A DNA stretch of 64,000 bases, from positions 63,772,800 through 63,836,799 of the forward strand of contig CM049314.1 in assembly GCA_026874595.1 (NCBI GenBank), in the 5' to 3' direction. A program made the position numbers and the translations under genes. The first letter of the stretch is position 1. The number at the start of each line of letters is the position of its first letter. This document shows positions 1 through 13,700 of the stretch, piece after piece. The DNA comes from Sipunculus nudus. Taxonomy: Eukaryota > Annelida > Sipuncula > Golfingiida > Sipunculidae. The notes under the pieces are model-generated. The model was not told where the DNA came from. It ran no database searches and saw only the letters and a list, made by a program, of their open reading frames with translations.

Positions 1-288
1 CTCCAGTTAGTGAGAACAATTTTTCAGTACCATAAAATACTTAACTCATTAGTAGGGCTGGGATGATATCACTTTTCTATGCCATGATAATGAAATAGAA
101 TTTATTGCGATATATCATGGTATCGTTATATAAGTATCTGGCAGGAGTTCTCCAGCATTTGTGGCCATATCACAAATGTCTTTGCTATCTGCCATGTCCC
201 ACTACACATAAGTGAGCAAATCGCCAGTTTTCAGAGTATTTGATTTTGTCAGTTTGTCCACCACTGTCATTTTGAACATACCCATATT

Positions 289-2650
289 AAAACAAGGGAC
301 CCATGGGTCATGGCGCTCAGCTGATTGTGACAGTTAGAACTGCATCACCTTAGATTTTTTGAAGTTGCAATAAAAATACTATCCTCAGTGCTCAGGAACT
401 AGGGCTCAATGACTGGGAGGGAGAGTTACAACACCTTTGGATATAAATACAGAATACGGAATTAAATTCAATGGTGCTTACAGGGACTGGTGGGAATTAC
501 AGCACCTCTGCATATACGTAAAGGATAAAATTTAATTTAAACAAAGACATAGAGACAGGCCAAAATATCAGGCAAATACATCAGACTTACATTGAGTCTG
601 ATGCATGGGGCTGACCAGGCTAAGGTGAGAAAGGCAACTGCCCCGAGTGAACTGTGACAAATTGCTAGCTCAGGCTACTGCACTGAGTGAACTCAAGACC
701 TGCACCTGGCTAGACTAAGTGAACCTTTGACCTGTACCTGGCTGCACTGAGTGAACTCTTGACCTATTGCATAATCTGACACAGTGGGCAGTCTGCCAAT
801 GCTATAAATAAAATGAAGCTTCTGCATTGAGTGACTCCCTGACCTATACCTGGCTGCACTGAGTGAACTCTTGACCTGTTGCCTAATCTGATACAGTTGG
901 CAGTCTGCCGAAGCTATAAATAGATCCAGACTGACCTTTGGCCTGTTGCCAAATCCGAAATAGTACCTACTGCATTGCAGAAGCTCACAGATTAGCTCCA
1001 CATACAGCCCTGAGGGGCATGATACACATGAGGTGATCACATGCTATCTATGAGGTGATCACATGTCACCCTTGAGGAGATCACATGCATTGTGCTTGGC
1101 TGCACTGATTGAAATCTTGACCTATATCTGGCTACACTGAATGCACTCTTGATCTGTTGCCAAATCTGAAACAGTTGGCAGTTTCTCAACCTATTAAAAG
1201 ATACAGAAACAATCTTGGCCTGTTGGTAAATCTGTTTACACAAACTGAAAGACTTTGGCTAAAATGCTTTTTTTTCAAGTTGACATATCCATCAACTTCT
1301 TATCCAATATGTAGAATAATTAAAGATGCAGTCCTTTCATTGTTAAAGGTCCAATAATTCTGCCAAAAAACTTTCAAGTAAACTTGAACAAAGGCCACTT
1401 AAGAATAATTTTTGTGCAATGTTACAGAAGTTATAATTGAAACAATAATTTTGCAGAAGAACACTATTGCAGTCCTCAGTTTGAAATAGACATAATAATG
1501 GCCATAAGACCAATTTAATCTTTTCTCGACTCAACCAATAATCAACAAACTCAATCTATTCTGATATGATAGAAAGAATCATGTCCTAGGATAATTCTTT
1601 TGAAAAATTGAAAGATTCAACCTGACAGTTTCATCATTAACATTTTTAGCTGGAAGAGGCTAAAATTATGAGGTTTTTGCTCATAAAAAAACAGGTCAAT
1701 GAAGTTGGCATGATGAAATCAGCAACTTTAAAAATATGAGTTATGTGACCAACATTTGCACAATACTTGGTAATGCTAGCTTCTGTCATTTCTGAGATTA
1801 CTATGTCAGTATGTGTACTTGGCTAAATGACTGTTCAAATTCGTGAAACTCCACTAAAATTCATCAAATGCAAACCATTTGAACAAACTTGAGAGGGGTT
1901 GCCTCTGGAATCATTTCTGTAAAATATTCAACAATTTGGCTGGACCTATTACAAGAAGAAGACTTTTAAAGGTTTTTCAGCTTTTTCCCTATAAAATCTA
2001 AGTAAATGCAGATAGCAAAAAAATAAGCTGAATCCCACAACATTTGATATGTGACAGATTATGGCATAAAATCTAGGGATGGTAACTCTAGCTATTCCTG
2101 AGAAATTATGGTTTAATGTACAGATAACCAATGACCCAAGTACAAAACAAGTGACACATGGGTCATGACGCTCAGCTGACAAGCATGACCTGCATTTAAA
2201 GCCTGATGGTATACCATATGGTATCTGACCATACTTGGAAGATGGAAGGTTTAGGATGAAAAGTCTGACTTGAAATGCATCCACAACTTTTTTCAAGAAG
2301 CTGGTCCTGTGACATTGACCTTTGACCCTAAGACCTAAATATCAAAAGGTTTGTTCCTCTATTGACATGTAAGGTTTGGGATGATTATTTTGGCTATAAG
2401 AATTAATTCTGGGAGGTGCAAACACACCCCGTAAGTCAGAGAATATAGGTCACAGTGACCTAATTTCAGATCTGCAAGGAGATCTTTTTAGAACCTCTAA
2501 GACTGCATAGGGTTCATGTATCTAGCCCTTACAGTTACAATTTGTGCCCTGCTAACGGCCGGACGGCTGGCCGGACGGACAGATGGAAGGACGACGGACA
2601 AAGACCCATCGCTATAGCCCAGCATGACTGAAAGTCAGCTGAGCTAAAAA
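289..2650 (+). mobile_element. Dispersed repeat with CCATGGGTCA left end and GAGCTAAAAA right end
   Basis: A left-end motif (AAACAAGGGACCCATGGGTC, 289-308, followed by ATGGCGCTCAGCTGA) is paired with a right end at 2552-2650 made of GGAC-rich sequence and GTCAGCTGAGCTAAAAA. A second left end at 2143-2180 shows that an approximately 510 bp element lies inside or abuts the first. The ends share the inverted core CTCAGCTGA/TCAGCTGAG. No coding capacity was recognised, so this is a non-autonomous element. The same end motifs recur at 4222, 6850, 7170, 12158, 15560 and 16590. Confidence 0.6.
680..1240. repeat. Degenerate tandem repeat, modules of about 80-150 bp
   Basis: Modules reading CTGCACTGAGTGAACTCTTG, ACCTGTTGCC, CAGTTGGCAGTCTGCC and GCTATAAATA recur at about 690-830, 845-945 and 1105-1215. 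A short direct repeat of GAGGTGATCACATG lies at 1031-1070. Any open frames here are repeat-derived. Confidence 0.6.
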
Positions 2651-3300
2651 GGTCAATGCAGGTGGCGCCACCAATACCTGAATTTCATATATGACTCATG
2701 TGAACAACACTTGCATAAAATTTGGTGATGATAGCTCTGGCCGTTTCTGAGACTGTCATTTTAATATATTTTATTGGATAGATGACTAAGTTCAACTTCC
2801 TGGAACTCGGCCAAAATTCACCCAAATTTAACCATTTGAACGAACTTGAGAGAGATGGTATAAGAGATTATTTCTGTGAAATATTGAACAATTTGGTATG
2901 ACTGTTTTGGAGGAGGAGATTTTAAAAAGTTTTTCAGCTTTTCTCTATAAAATCTAAGAAAATGCAGAGTTTTTCTGATGGCTAATTTTTTGCATTAAAT
3001 GTCATGATGCTAGCTCCAGTCGATTTTGAGATAGTATGCGTTATTGCACAGATGATGGACGCTGGACGCCCCCACACCATCTTATTAGCTAACAGGTTCA
3101 CTAAAAATTCATTCTTTGGAACCATAAAAGACAATTATTATAAGAATTATTCAGGGGATTATTCTTGTAAAATATTAAACATATTAGCCTCAGTGGCGTC
3201 AGTCAAAAAACATTTTGGAGGTTTATAACTCATATGGGAGAATACAGCCGACGGACACTGGACGACGCCACACCATCGCATTGGCTCACAGGTTCGCTAA
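2651..3300. repeat. Repeat remnant with GGTGGCGCCACC and CACCATC ends
   Basis: The segment opens with AGGTGGCGCCACC at 2661. It contains two related ends, GACGCCCCCACACCATCTTA (3059-3078) and GACGCCACACCATCGCATTG (3263-3282), each followed by CTAACAGGTTC or CTCACAGGTTC. The body resembles 1690-1990 (phrases such as TTTTTCAGCTTTT.TCTATAAAATCTAAG), so it is another copy of the same dispersed family. No gene is seen. Confidence 0.5.
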
Positions 3301-4221
3301 TGAAATTATTTTAAAATATTTAAAACCATGCAGAGAGATGGAAAACAAGGCAAATAACTTTAATTTCCATTCTACTGAGACAGGAAAATAATGAACAAAT
3401 ATTTGCATTAGATCCTATTTTTTCTTTTGTTTAGTCATTTTTTTTAAGTTTATAAATTTTGCTATATATTTACAGTATATCATATATATCTGAATATTTA
3501 AATTGATTCACAAATCTAAATTGCATCAACATTTATACTTAATTTAGTCAGGTAGCATCACATTATGCACACAGATATATTTCTTTTTTTTATCAAATAT
3601 ATTGAAATTTGCAAAGCAATAAATATATGAAAATAACACTCTAGAACTCACAATTTTAAATTGCATCTTTATTTATCAATGATTTGTTTCATATATTATC
3701 AAATTATGCCTACTGATGGGTTAAATTATATTTTGTTTAATTATTTAAAAGGAAATAGTTTCTTAAAAATGCTACATCAGAACAATGTGGCATCTCTTGG
3801 ATTACTTCTTGAATTAATATTTCAAGAAAAGTTGTGCACATTGGATCAAAAACAGCTTTACATTTAAAGAAATACAGTTGACAATAACAAACCATGTATT
3901 GCAATATAATTGGTGATGGTGGTGTGTCGGGGGGGGGGGGGGACTGGGAGGAGGGGATGTTAGGGTAGGGTCCATGAGAATAAGTGTATGTTTATTACAG
4001 CAGGGGTGTTCTGCCAGTGCTGCACAACAAATAAGGTTGCCTAGGCAAGGCTGTAGTGAGTAAAAGTGGGGTCTTGGATATACAAAATGCAAATACATTG
4101 GAGCATCTGAAAAACTTCAATAATTAGAATAATTTTTAAGCTTTTACTTTCAAATTTCAGAATTCCACAGATTAATTCCACATGTATCCCAGCTGTGAAA
4201 AAGAAATTAAATACACTTACA
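3301..4221. other. A+T-rich non-coding stretch with a G-tract
   Basis: No gene or clear repeat is visible. The only notable structure is a run of 13-15 G at about 3929-3943. Short open frames are not supported by any motif. Confidence 0.5.
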
Positions 4222-7192
4222 AACAAGGGACCTATGGGTCACGGCGCTCAGCTGTTATATATGATTAAAAAATATGATTTCGGAATGAGGCATATGCTTG
4301 TTTGGTGTGGTAATAAATATAAGCTTTATTAAGAGTTGTTGGTGTTTAGCTTATGTATGATTATGATATTATCTTTGGAGACAGGGAAGAGGATTGATTT
4401 CATTTATTTTATTAACAAATGGAGTACTATTATCACACAGATTTTGACTTGGCCATATAACTTATAAGCAGAACATATGATATAAGAGTTTAACTATTTA
4501 TTTAAAAAAAATTACAAATATTGTCCCAAATATAATTTTTATTAAAAATAATAAGATAATCTTATGATTTTTTAAAATGAAATATAACTGAAATGATTAT
4601 TAAAATAATATTAAAGAATATATTCATGAATGCATTCATGAATACATTTTGAAAGTATTTGCACTGGTATTCATATACTTTCATTTTTACCTGAATTCCA
4701 ATTCTTTATGCAAGACATTTTATAATGGAGTACATATTCATATTCGTATTTTAATACAATTGCAAAGTTTTCCCACCATTACTGGCATTTATTCCGTTTT
4801 TTGCCAAACAATTATGTTGAGAATCCAGAATATACAAAATTCACACATTTAAATTATGATCAAAAGTACCTGGTTTTATGGCTTTTATTTATATTAAAAA
4901 AAAAATGTAATATATTCATTTTGGACTAATTTCACATCAATGTACACACTAGACACAGTAGGAATCTAGATTAATAATATCAACTGCATCTTTGTCTATC
5001 ATTAATTTCCTTCATATGATCCCTAATGATTAGTAATGAATAATATGATTTACTTTTTTATCATTAAAATTGAACTGAAAAATACCAAAGGTGACTGCAT
5101 GGTGTTATTTGGAGTACATGACATTCTATCCATCGATACAAGATTCTTTTATCATCAGTTTACTGCAAGTTGATTTCCTGTTATTATAAACTAACAAATT
5201 CTTTTTTATTTTTCTTTAATTTGTTATTAAAAAACAATAAAAATTTATTAATTTATTGTTAATTGTTATGTTGTTGGTTAAAACTACTAGATGAGTTGGG
5301 TTGGACACCTGGATCAACTGTGGCTGGCCATAAGCTGCCTACCTGCAACAGTGTATGGCTCGCCTCAAGCATGCATAATTTGCTCAAAGTTCAACAAGGT
5401 CAACATACAGGTGACTCAAGAGGGGCTGGAGAGAGTTAAGGTCTGACATGGTCTCATAAAAACATTAATAAAAGCTACAATTTTTGGCCAATTTCTTTCA
5501 GCTTTCTAAACTAAAAAGCTGAAATCCTTGTGTGCATGATATGAAAATTATATCAACCGTGCTCACAGGAAACAAATGTGCCATGGTCAAAGTTGGGCAA
5601 AATTTAAGGTACTAATTTTATATTTATACTAATAACATATAAAATTTGAAAAATTCAGGACTAATTTGGGGTATTCAATTGAATCTTGATTAAATAATGT
5701 TACATCCCTGGCAAAAAAACTCTAGCTTCAGCAATCCCCTTGTTGAGGGAGTAAATATATTTCTTGATTTTTTACATAGTGCATTATGTTTGGGCCCATA
5801 ACTTAAAACAATTACGCAATACTGACATCATTTCTGGCATATGCATAGAGAATGTATAGAAAAATATGTATATTATATATGATTAAAGTCACATCAGTGG
5901 TTTTGATATTAGGCAGTCTTGAAGTGTAACAATGGGTTTTTAATGGAAAAATGAAGTTTTTCATTAATATCTCGAAGGTATTAAGTCCTAGTGACCAAAT
6001 TCTTGGCATGGTAGGGAATTTTGGAGACATCTAATTGTATGCCAAATTCTAGGAACTGAGAGCTGAAGCTGGGGAGCTGAGCTCTTGCAAACTGCATAAC
6101 ACTAGCTTGATGTAAACAATTTGTTACATGGTGCTTGAAAACTTTAATAAAATCGACAGTTTTTGATCAACTGGTTTCAAATTTTTGGTGTTAACAGGCA
6201 AAATGCTAACAAAAACATGCTGCGAAAATTAAATCCACAGTACTTACAGTAAAAAAACATGCCATGGTCAAAGTTGGGCAAAATTTAAGGTACCAATTTT
6301 TTATTTTTGTTAATATTTTAAAAAATTTAAAAGATTTTGATCTAATTTTGGGTATACAATTTAATTTTGATAAATTAAAGTTATATTACTGGAAAAAAAG
6401 TCCATAGCTTTAACAAGTTTTGTGTTAAGTGATCAAATATCTTTCCTGATTTTTGACAAAATGCATTATGTTTGGGCCCATAACTTTTTTAAATTATATA
6501 ATACAGACATAATTTCTGGCATGTACATAGGAACTATATAGAAGAATATTTATGGTAAATATGAGGGAAAACAGATGGGTGGTTTTGATATTAGGCAGTC
6601 CTGAAGTGTGAAAATAGGTTTTTAATAAAAAATTGAGGTTTTTCCTTAATTTCTCAAAGGAACGAAGTCGCAAAGACCCAGTTTTCAGCTTGGTAGGAGA
6701 TCTTGGGGACATCTAACATTATGCTGAATTTTAGATTCCTAGGTCTTACGGTTTCAAAACGTGCCACATCTACGGACGGACGGACGGACGGACGGACGGA
6801 CAGACGGACGGACGACGGACAATGGACCACGACTGTAGCTCAGATGACTTATAGTCAGCTGAGCTAAAAAAACATGCCATGGTCAAATTTGGGCAAAATT
6901 TAAGGTTCCAATTTTATATTTTGGCTAATATTTTTAAAGATTTAACATGATTTTGATCTAATTTTGGGTATACAATTGAATTTTGATTAATCAAAGTTTT
7001 TAAGTTTTTAATAAAAAAAATTTAGGTTTTCCTTAATTTCCTAAAGGAATAAAGTCGCAAAACCCGGTTTTTTAGGAATTTTGGATTCCTAGGTTTTATG
7101 GTTTCAAAACATGCCACATCCATGGACGGACAGATGGACAATGGACCACAACTATAGCTCAGATGACTTATAGTCAACTGAGCTAATAAATG
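4222..7192. mobile_element. Cluster of dispersed repeats with GGAC tetranucleotide tract
   Basis: A left-end motif at 4222-4252 (CCTATGGGTCACGGCGCTCAGCTG) and right ends at about 6850-6868 and 7170-7185 bracket a cluster of related modules. The body phrase GTTTTGATATTAGGCAGTC recurs at 5897 and 6580, and again at 15664 and 16346 inside the APTX gene. A GGAC/GGACGGAC tract lies at 6772-6830. The part between 4253 and 5430 is simply A+T-rich with nothing recognised. Confidence 0.5.
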
Positions 7193-7600
7193 TTATCCTT
7201 GAAAATATATGATTTTCTGAACACAGAAAGACTCTGGTGAATTCATAATCTTTTGGTATTAACCCTAAAAGGGCATGTGCGTGTTCCAAAAATTGTGGAC
7301 AAATAAGCATATCATGATATCAAGATAACAGGTAAGTTAACGATACAATTATCACAGCTGTCTGATAACTGTGATAATCCTAGATATTGGTTATTGTCCC
7401 AAACCTACTCAGCAGTGTGTAAGATTACGGAACAAATGTCTGCTAGTCATACATCTAAAATATTCTGCATGATTTTCTCACAATGAACAAACCCCTTGTG
7501 TTTGTTCTCTGCTGGATAAGAATTTTCTAATGTCAGTGTTTCTCCATTACTAGTTGACAAAGGTGCACAGAGATATCTCTTCTTAAAGCTGTTATATATT
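7193..7600. other. APTX downstream flank
   Basis: No gene is seen. At 7300-7410 the sequence TATCATGATATCAAGATAAC and the following ATCG-rich stretch resemble, in inverted form, the TGGGATGATATCA stretch at 57-130. These could be the two ends of an old element, but the match is weak. Confidence 0.3.
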
Positions 7601-7646
7601 AATAATTTAATATCATGACATTCTGTCTGCGCAGATTTTAAGCTTC

Positions 7647-7734
7647 TCAGGACTTGGCTTTTGCTGGTATGTGAGACAGGAGATGGCTCTTCAAAGCTGG
7701 CATGGTCGAGAAGGATTTACTGCATACATGACAT
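7647..7734 (-). CDS. APTX: APTX exon 6: C2H2 zinc finger and stop
   Basis: A T-rich acceptor (TTTTTTTTGTAG) opens the last exon. It encodes [21 protein letters not shown], then a short basic tail and TGA. The finger is the DNA-binding module of aprataxin. An ATTAAA hexamer on the minus strand (7605-7610), 37 bases past the stop, may be the poly(A) signal. Confidence 0.92.
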
Positions 7735-10700
7735 CTACAAAAAAAATTATTCAGATTACTGCACATCGGAATATAACAGAATACAGCATTAAAACACCTA
7801 ACTCTGGAGCTAGGTTCCCAAGCTGATAGCCTGTTAGGAACAGGTTAGAGTCATAAGCAGAAAAAGATGTTTATTAGCTGTCAGGCTTTACAAATTAATA
7901 AACGAGCACCGCAAACATGCATAATATACCCATCTTATGTCTTGTGACCTCATTAAATTTGCATGAATTTTGTCGAGAATAAAATTCAGATGAGAAACTG
8001 TATTGGTTAATATTTATAATGTGTTTCATGGATATCCATAAGATTTTTTATAAGTGATCATACCATCACCAAATACTGGTGGCCTCTGACCTCAGTATAC
8101 ATGCATGGTTTTCCAAGGAATCAAGCTTAGGCAAAATGTTATATTGGTTAACATTTCTGTTGAGTTTCATCAAAATCAATCATATTCCTGATAAGTAATC
8201 GAGTCGACACCACAAAGATAATCCCTTGAACATAATATAAACAAAAAATACCAATCCCACTGAACACAAGATTCCTATTTTGCTTCAATCAACATGTTTA
8301 TAAAGTGAGGTGCCTGCCAAATGGCCGCTGATGGTAATCCAAACACATAAAACAAGAACATCTGGAGTAAATCATAGGTACCATGTTTACAAACAGCTTG
8401 TAGTTATATCAGCTCACATTCAAGTTCAACATGTAAGTATCTTTATGGCAGAAATTACCTAAAATTTACCAATTTGTATGCAGAGAAAGCCTAAATCTAA
8501 TAAATACTACAAATACGGGATATCGCTTATGCAGTTTCTCGTGCAGATGGAGGAGAGGGACGACTGAGAAACTGACAATCCCCACTTTGTTAGCTTATAT
8601 TTGCTTTGAACTCTAATTAATTAATATGATTATTGAATAAATACCAGGTCACATGCTTTGTAACAAAATGTATGACAATTTCAAGGAAATTTTCAAAATC
8701 TGACGACTATCAATGACTGAAAGACCCTGTGTACGTTTCCCTTATATCATCCTAAACCTAAGGCAGGTGATTCAAGATCAAATTTGAATGCAAACCATGC
8801 TGAATGCAGCAATTTCTGATATCTTTTCATGTTTCTGTAATATGTTTAACCACAGCATAATAAATATGATAAATAAAAAGTGTCAAGATGATCAGCAATT
8901 AAAAAGACTATGTCCAATGCCCACACTGCTGTGTAGAATGAATGGGCAGGTCATGCTGGATGCTAGAGGTTTTCAGGCAGACAGTCATTTACTGCCTCCA
9001 CACACGAGAGTATCTTTATTATCGATATCCAGTATTAGACATTAGACCAAAATAAAAAAAAGGAATGGTTCTCAGGCACTTTTTTTCAGAAATCAATGCG
9101 GGCGGGCGCTTTTTTTATTTTAAATTTTTTGGTATGTTTCCATAAAAATGTCAAATGATAAGGGAAAAGCATAAAAAAATAACATTTTTATTTTGCTAAA
9201 TAAGTTAGAGCACAAAACAAAGGAAATTGTATGATTTTACCTTCTTGAAAGAAAAGTCGGAGCGGCAGCAGCTCAAAATTGGCGGTGCCTGAGAACCATA
9301 CCTTTAATTTTTTTTGGCCTTAGGTGAATAGTTGGCTTTGAGGAGCATATAAAGAAAGAACAAACATGCTCCATTCACTGACAATATTGATGCTTACTTC
9401 AGTGGTCTTTTGAGAATTTCAGTGAATTTTGATGTATCAACAGCAATTTTCCCCTCTTCTTCCAGCTGCTCAATGACATCTTAAACAAATAATAATTAAA
9501 ACAAGTTATGTCAAAATAATCAAGTATTCAATCATAATAATGATATATCAAAAAACATACATAAGGCTGTTGCCACAAAAATTTCTAAAAATCATCTAAA
9601 CAGCACAAAACACACACATACACAAACAACATATTCCCCTCCCAAACAAATTCATATTGCACTTGTAAAGCCATCCCCATCCCTTTTCTCTACTTTCTCT
9701 CAATCAATATTATTCTCTATTGTAATATATGAATGGTAAAGAGGTAACTGAGATACATATCAAAGAACAAAAAACCTACACTGCAAAAAAAAATATATAT
9801 CTATTTTTTTAGTTGCTTTAAAAGTTAATTGTCAGCGATTGCCTTTATTTGTTTAGCGGGTAGGTAGTGAATTATAAATCTTTTGGGCAATATATATAAT
9901 AATGTAGTAGTCATGAATATCAGTAGATACTATAGCATACGCTCTTTACACAGCATTTTACCCATGGACCAACTACCTATATCGTAAGCGCTGTTTGTTA
10001 TGACCTTATATCCTGAATTTCTACACCAGAGGGGAGCACTGTATTTTGGTCCAATCAGATGAGATCCTGTGCTGAAGACATACCGTTTACCAGCCAAGCG
10101 GGGAATACACGGAGCCAATGTTGTTCATTTTGTTTTGAGTGACAGGTCATCGCCCTGGCGACGGTTTGAACAGGCCACAGGCTCAGAGAGAATTGCCCCA
10201 CACGTGGTTTCTGGGCAGAGCCTGATGCCTGTCGAGTGTTTGTTGACTTGCATTTGGTTGGCTGCTCGTAACATCAGCAGATTTTTCAGCAGACAGGCCC
10301 ACCACCTGGTATTTAAGTGTGTCATAAACTTCAAAGCAGGCAGCCCGAAAATCTGTAGCTTCATTGGAAGCGCAAGATTTCCACTGCCTCAGGAGCGTAA
10401 CTATAGCAAAACAATAAAACATTTTTTTTTTTTTTTGCAGACATAAATTTCTTGAGTCCAGGGCTCCCATCAACCTCCTTAAGAAATACTGACATTTTAT
10501 AATATATATAAGAGCACTTCAGACCAAAACATGAGGGCCTACTCGAAAATTCCACTTCGAAGTAACCATTCATTTAGACTATAATAACAAAACCTAACCT
10601 GGTTTAGGCAAAACTGCTAAACCATCTCTTGAGATGGTTTCAGTTTTTCACTTACACCAAAACCATCCACTCGATAACTATACTGGCATGATGGTGGCAG

Positions 10701-13700
10701 TAGGCCAAAGTATTGTCATTTTGTTAATTATTTAATTAACTGATACCGTTGAAGCCTGTTAGTTAAATAAGCATTGTTTGAGGTCAAAAGTGTTTTGAAT
10801 TCAATATTCCCTACTTTAACCCTGTGTAGCTGAAGATGAGACTTAGTCTCAAAGTGTCCAGCCATGGATATCAAACTTTTGATAATATTTTTAATCATGA
10901 ATTCATTTACTTATTTCAAACAATTAACAATGTTATCATAGTCTGTCTATTAAAACTAAATCTGTCCATTATATATTTATAATTCAGTTCCTGAAACTGA
11001 AACCATTTTCAAGCATACCCTGTTTTATAGGAATTTTTCTGATAAAAAATCATGAAAAATGCAGAAGTAATCATGGTTTACACAGTTACCTAACATGACC
11101 ACCTATTTTCCAAGCAGCTTTTAAAGGACTGTGTACCGGTACCTAGTTTAGATGGTTGCACCTGAATGACTGCATCAGTTACAAGAAAAGTTCTAAACAA
11201 GGGACCCATGGCATCTACAAGATTATTCCTTGTATCACTATTAAAAAGTTTTGCACATTGGAGTTTTCAGTACATGCTTAATCTTATTCACCAAAATAAA
11301 ATAAGATTCTGTAAATTTGGTAAAATAAAAACATCTACTCAAATAAAGTATACACACTGCTGGTTGAACGAGGTACAAACAATATCATTATGCTAATTAC
11401 AATCTAAGCTATAATTTATTACTGGAATAAATAGTCAATTGCACACCTGGTGAAGTTTTTACTCTTCTCAAGTAAGGAATTACTTATCTGATGAACATCC
11501 ACACTTTCATAGCAATACACCACTTTGTGGACACAATTAAATGTGCCATTTAATCATTTTAACCCTGGTGGTAAATACAAAATCTAAAATGTAGCACTGC
11601 ATAGCCAAGAATAAAATGAAATATAGAAAATTATAACATTCATCAAGTTAATGCACCATCTGTGGGGGGGGGGCAGAGGGGATGCCTGCTAGTAGTGGCC
11701 AAGCTGAGCCAAGGCAAGCTGACTGGGGTGGGTTACATAATGCAAGTGAAGGCTGTACTACTAGGTGGGCTAGATGTAAACAACACTTGACATGGTGTAT
11801 GAAAACTTGAATAAAAGCTACTCTTTTCAATCAATTCCTTTTAAATTTCAGATTTTAAAAGATTAAATCCTTATGTATATATGCTGTGAAAATTAAATCA
11901 ACAGTGCCTACAGGGAAAAAACATGCCATTGCCAAAGTTGGACAAAATTTAAGGTATTGATTTTTTATTTATGCTAATAACTTGAAAAATTTGCAAAATT
12001 CAGATCTAATTTTGGGTAAACTAAATTGAATCTTGATTAAATAAAGTTATATTAAAAAAAAAGTCTCCAGCTTCAGCAATTCTCATCTTAGGTGAGTAAA
12101 TATATTTCTTGAATTTTTAAAAAGTGCATTATGTTTGGGCCCATAACTTAATAAAAACAAGTGACCCATGGGTCATGAGGCTCAGCTGACTGGGAAGAGA
12201 TTCGCAAAAGGAAATTTTATCACCAGAATGGTAGTATATACCCATTCAACTGAAGCATCAAACAGATTAACCAACAGGCCAAGATTTAGTCTGTATTTAT
12301 ATATCTCAAAAATAGAGAAAAATGTGTAAACTTTTAAAACTAGAATACGGGTAACCGACAAGTGACTACATGTATCTGCCAAAATCGGATAGTGAGGCAT
12401 GGATTGAGTGGCAAGGGAAATAGAGTGAGGTATGTTGCATATTAGCATGGATGTCTGCAGCCTAAATGTGTATGTAGGTTGTGCCACCTACCACAAATCC
12501 AGAAAGCTGTCCAAGTTGTATACACCTGCAAAATTTTAGGCAGAAAAGTCAAACCACTACATGTATATGAGCGATTTTTGCCCATGGCAGACAAACAGAC
12601 AAACACTGTGCAAAAATCTTTGCAGGTAACCCCTCCAGTTTTGTGTATGATAAAGACCTATGTGAGATCTAAACACATGCACAATTTTGGCCCAATCGGT
12701 CAAATGGTTCCTGAGATATGAGCTTGGATGTGACCAGCGTTAACTAGAATGTAGGTGGTGCCACCTGTCATAAAATCAAGAAAGCTGTCCATGATGTATA
12801 AACCTGCAAAATTTTAGGCAGTTATGTCGAACCACTACAGAGAAATGAGTAATTTTAGGCCACGGCAGACTAACAGACAGACGCTGTGCAAACATTGTTA
12901 CAGGTGGCGTACCATTTTTTGTGTATGTTACAGAGCTATCAAAGGGCTACATTTGTATAAATTTTATTTCCTGATCGGTCAAACGGTTCCCGAGATATAA
13001 GCTTGGATGTCATCAGCGTGAACGTGAACGTAGGTGGCGCCACCTGTCATAAAACCAAGAAAGCTATCCTGGATGTATACACATGACGAATTTCAGGTGA
13101 ATTAGTCAATTCACTGCAGAGATATGAGTGATTTTAACCCAAGGCAGATGAACAGATGGACACTGTGCAAACATGGTTACAGGTGGTGCCACCATTTTTT
13201 GTGTATGTTATAAAGCAATCCAAGGGCTACATTTGTATCAATTTTATTTCCTGATCGGTCAAACGGTTCCCGAGATATGAGGGTTTATGAGTGGAAACAG
13301 ACCCACAAATGGACACTGGATATAGAGGAAAGGTCAGAGGTCGATGCAAATTGGTTAGGCACCAGTTCACATGTGACCCAATAATTGGTGTAAGTTTGGG
13401 AAAAATTGGTCCATTAGTCTCCGAGGAGCTCTCTGGAAACGAACGCCGCCGTGGCGGAGGAACTCGGTCAAAAACATAGTATCCACAAAACTTCGTTTTG
13501 GCGGATACAAAAATACAGGTGGCTCCACCAGTCTGCAGAAACTAATAAAAACACTTAATGGTCAATATCCATGCAAAAAATCATGGTGATCTCTGCATTA
13601 GTTGTTCAGATACTTCAGTTTTTGTATCAAATTGTCCATTATTCTGAGGGATACTTCGGAGTCCTATAGCTTGAAGGATATGGGTAACAGAGACCTAATT

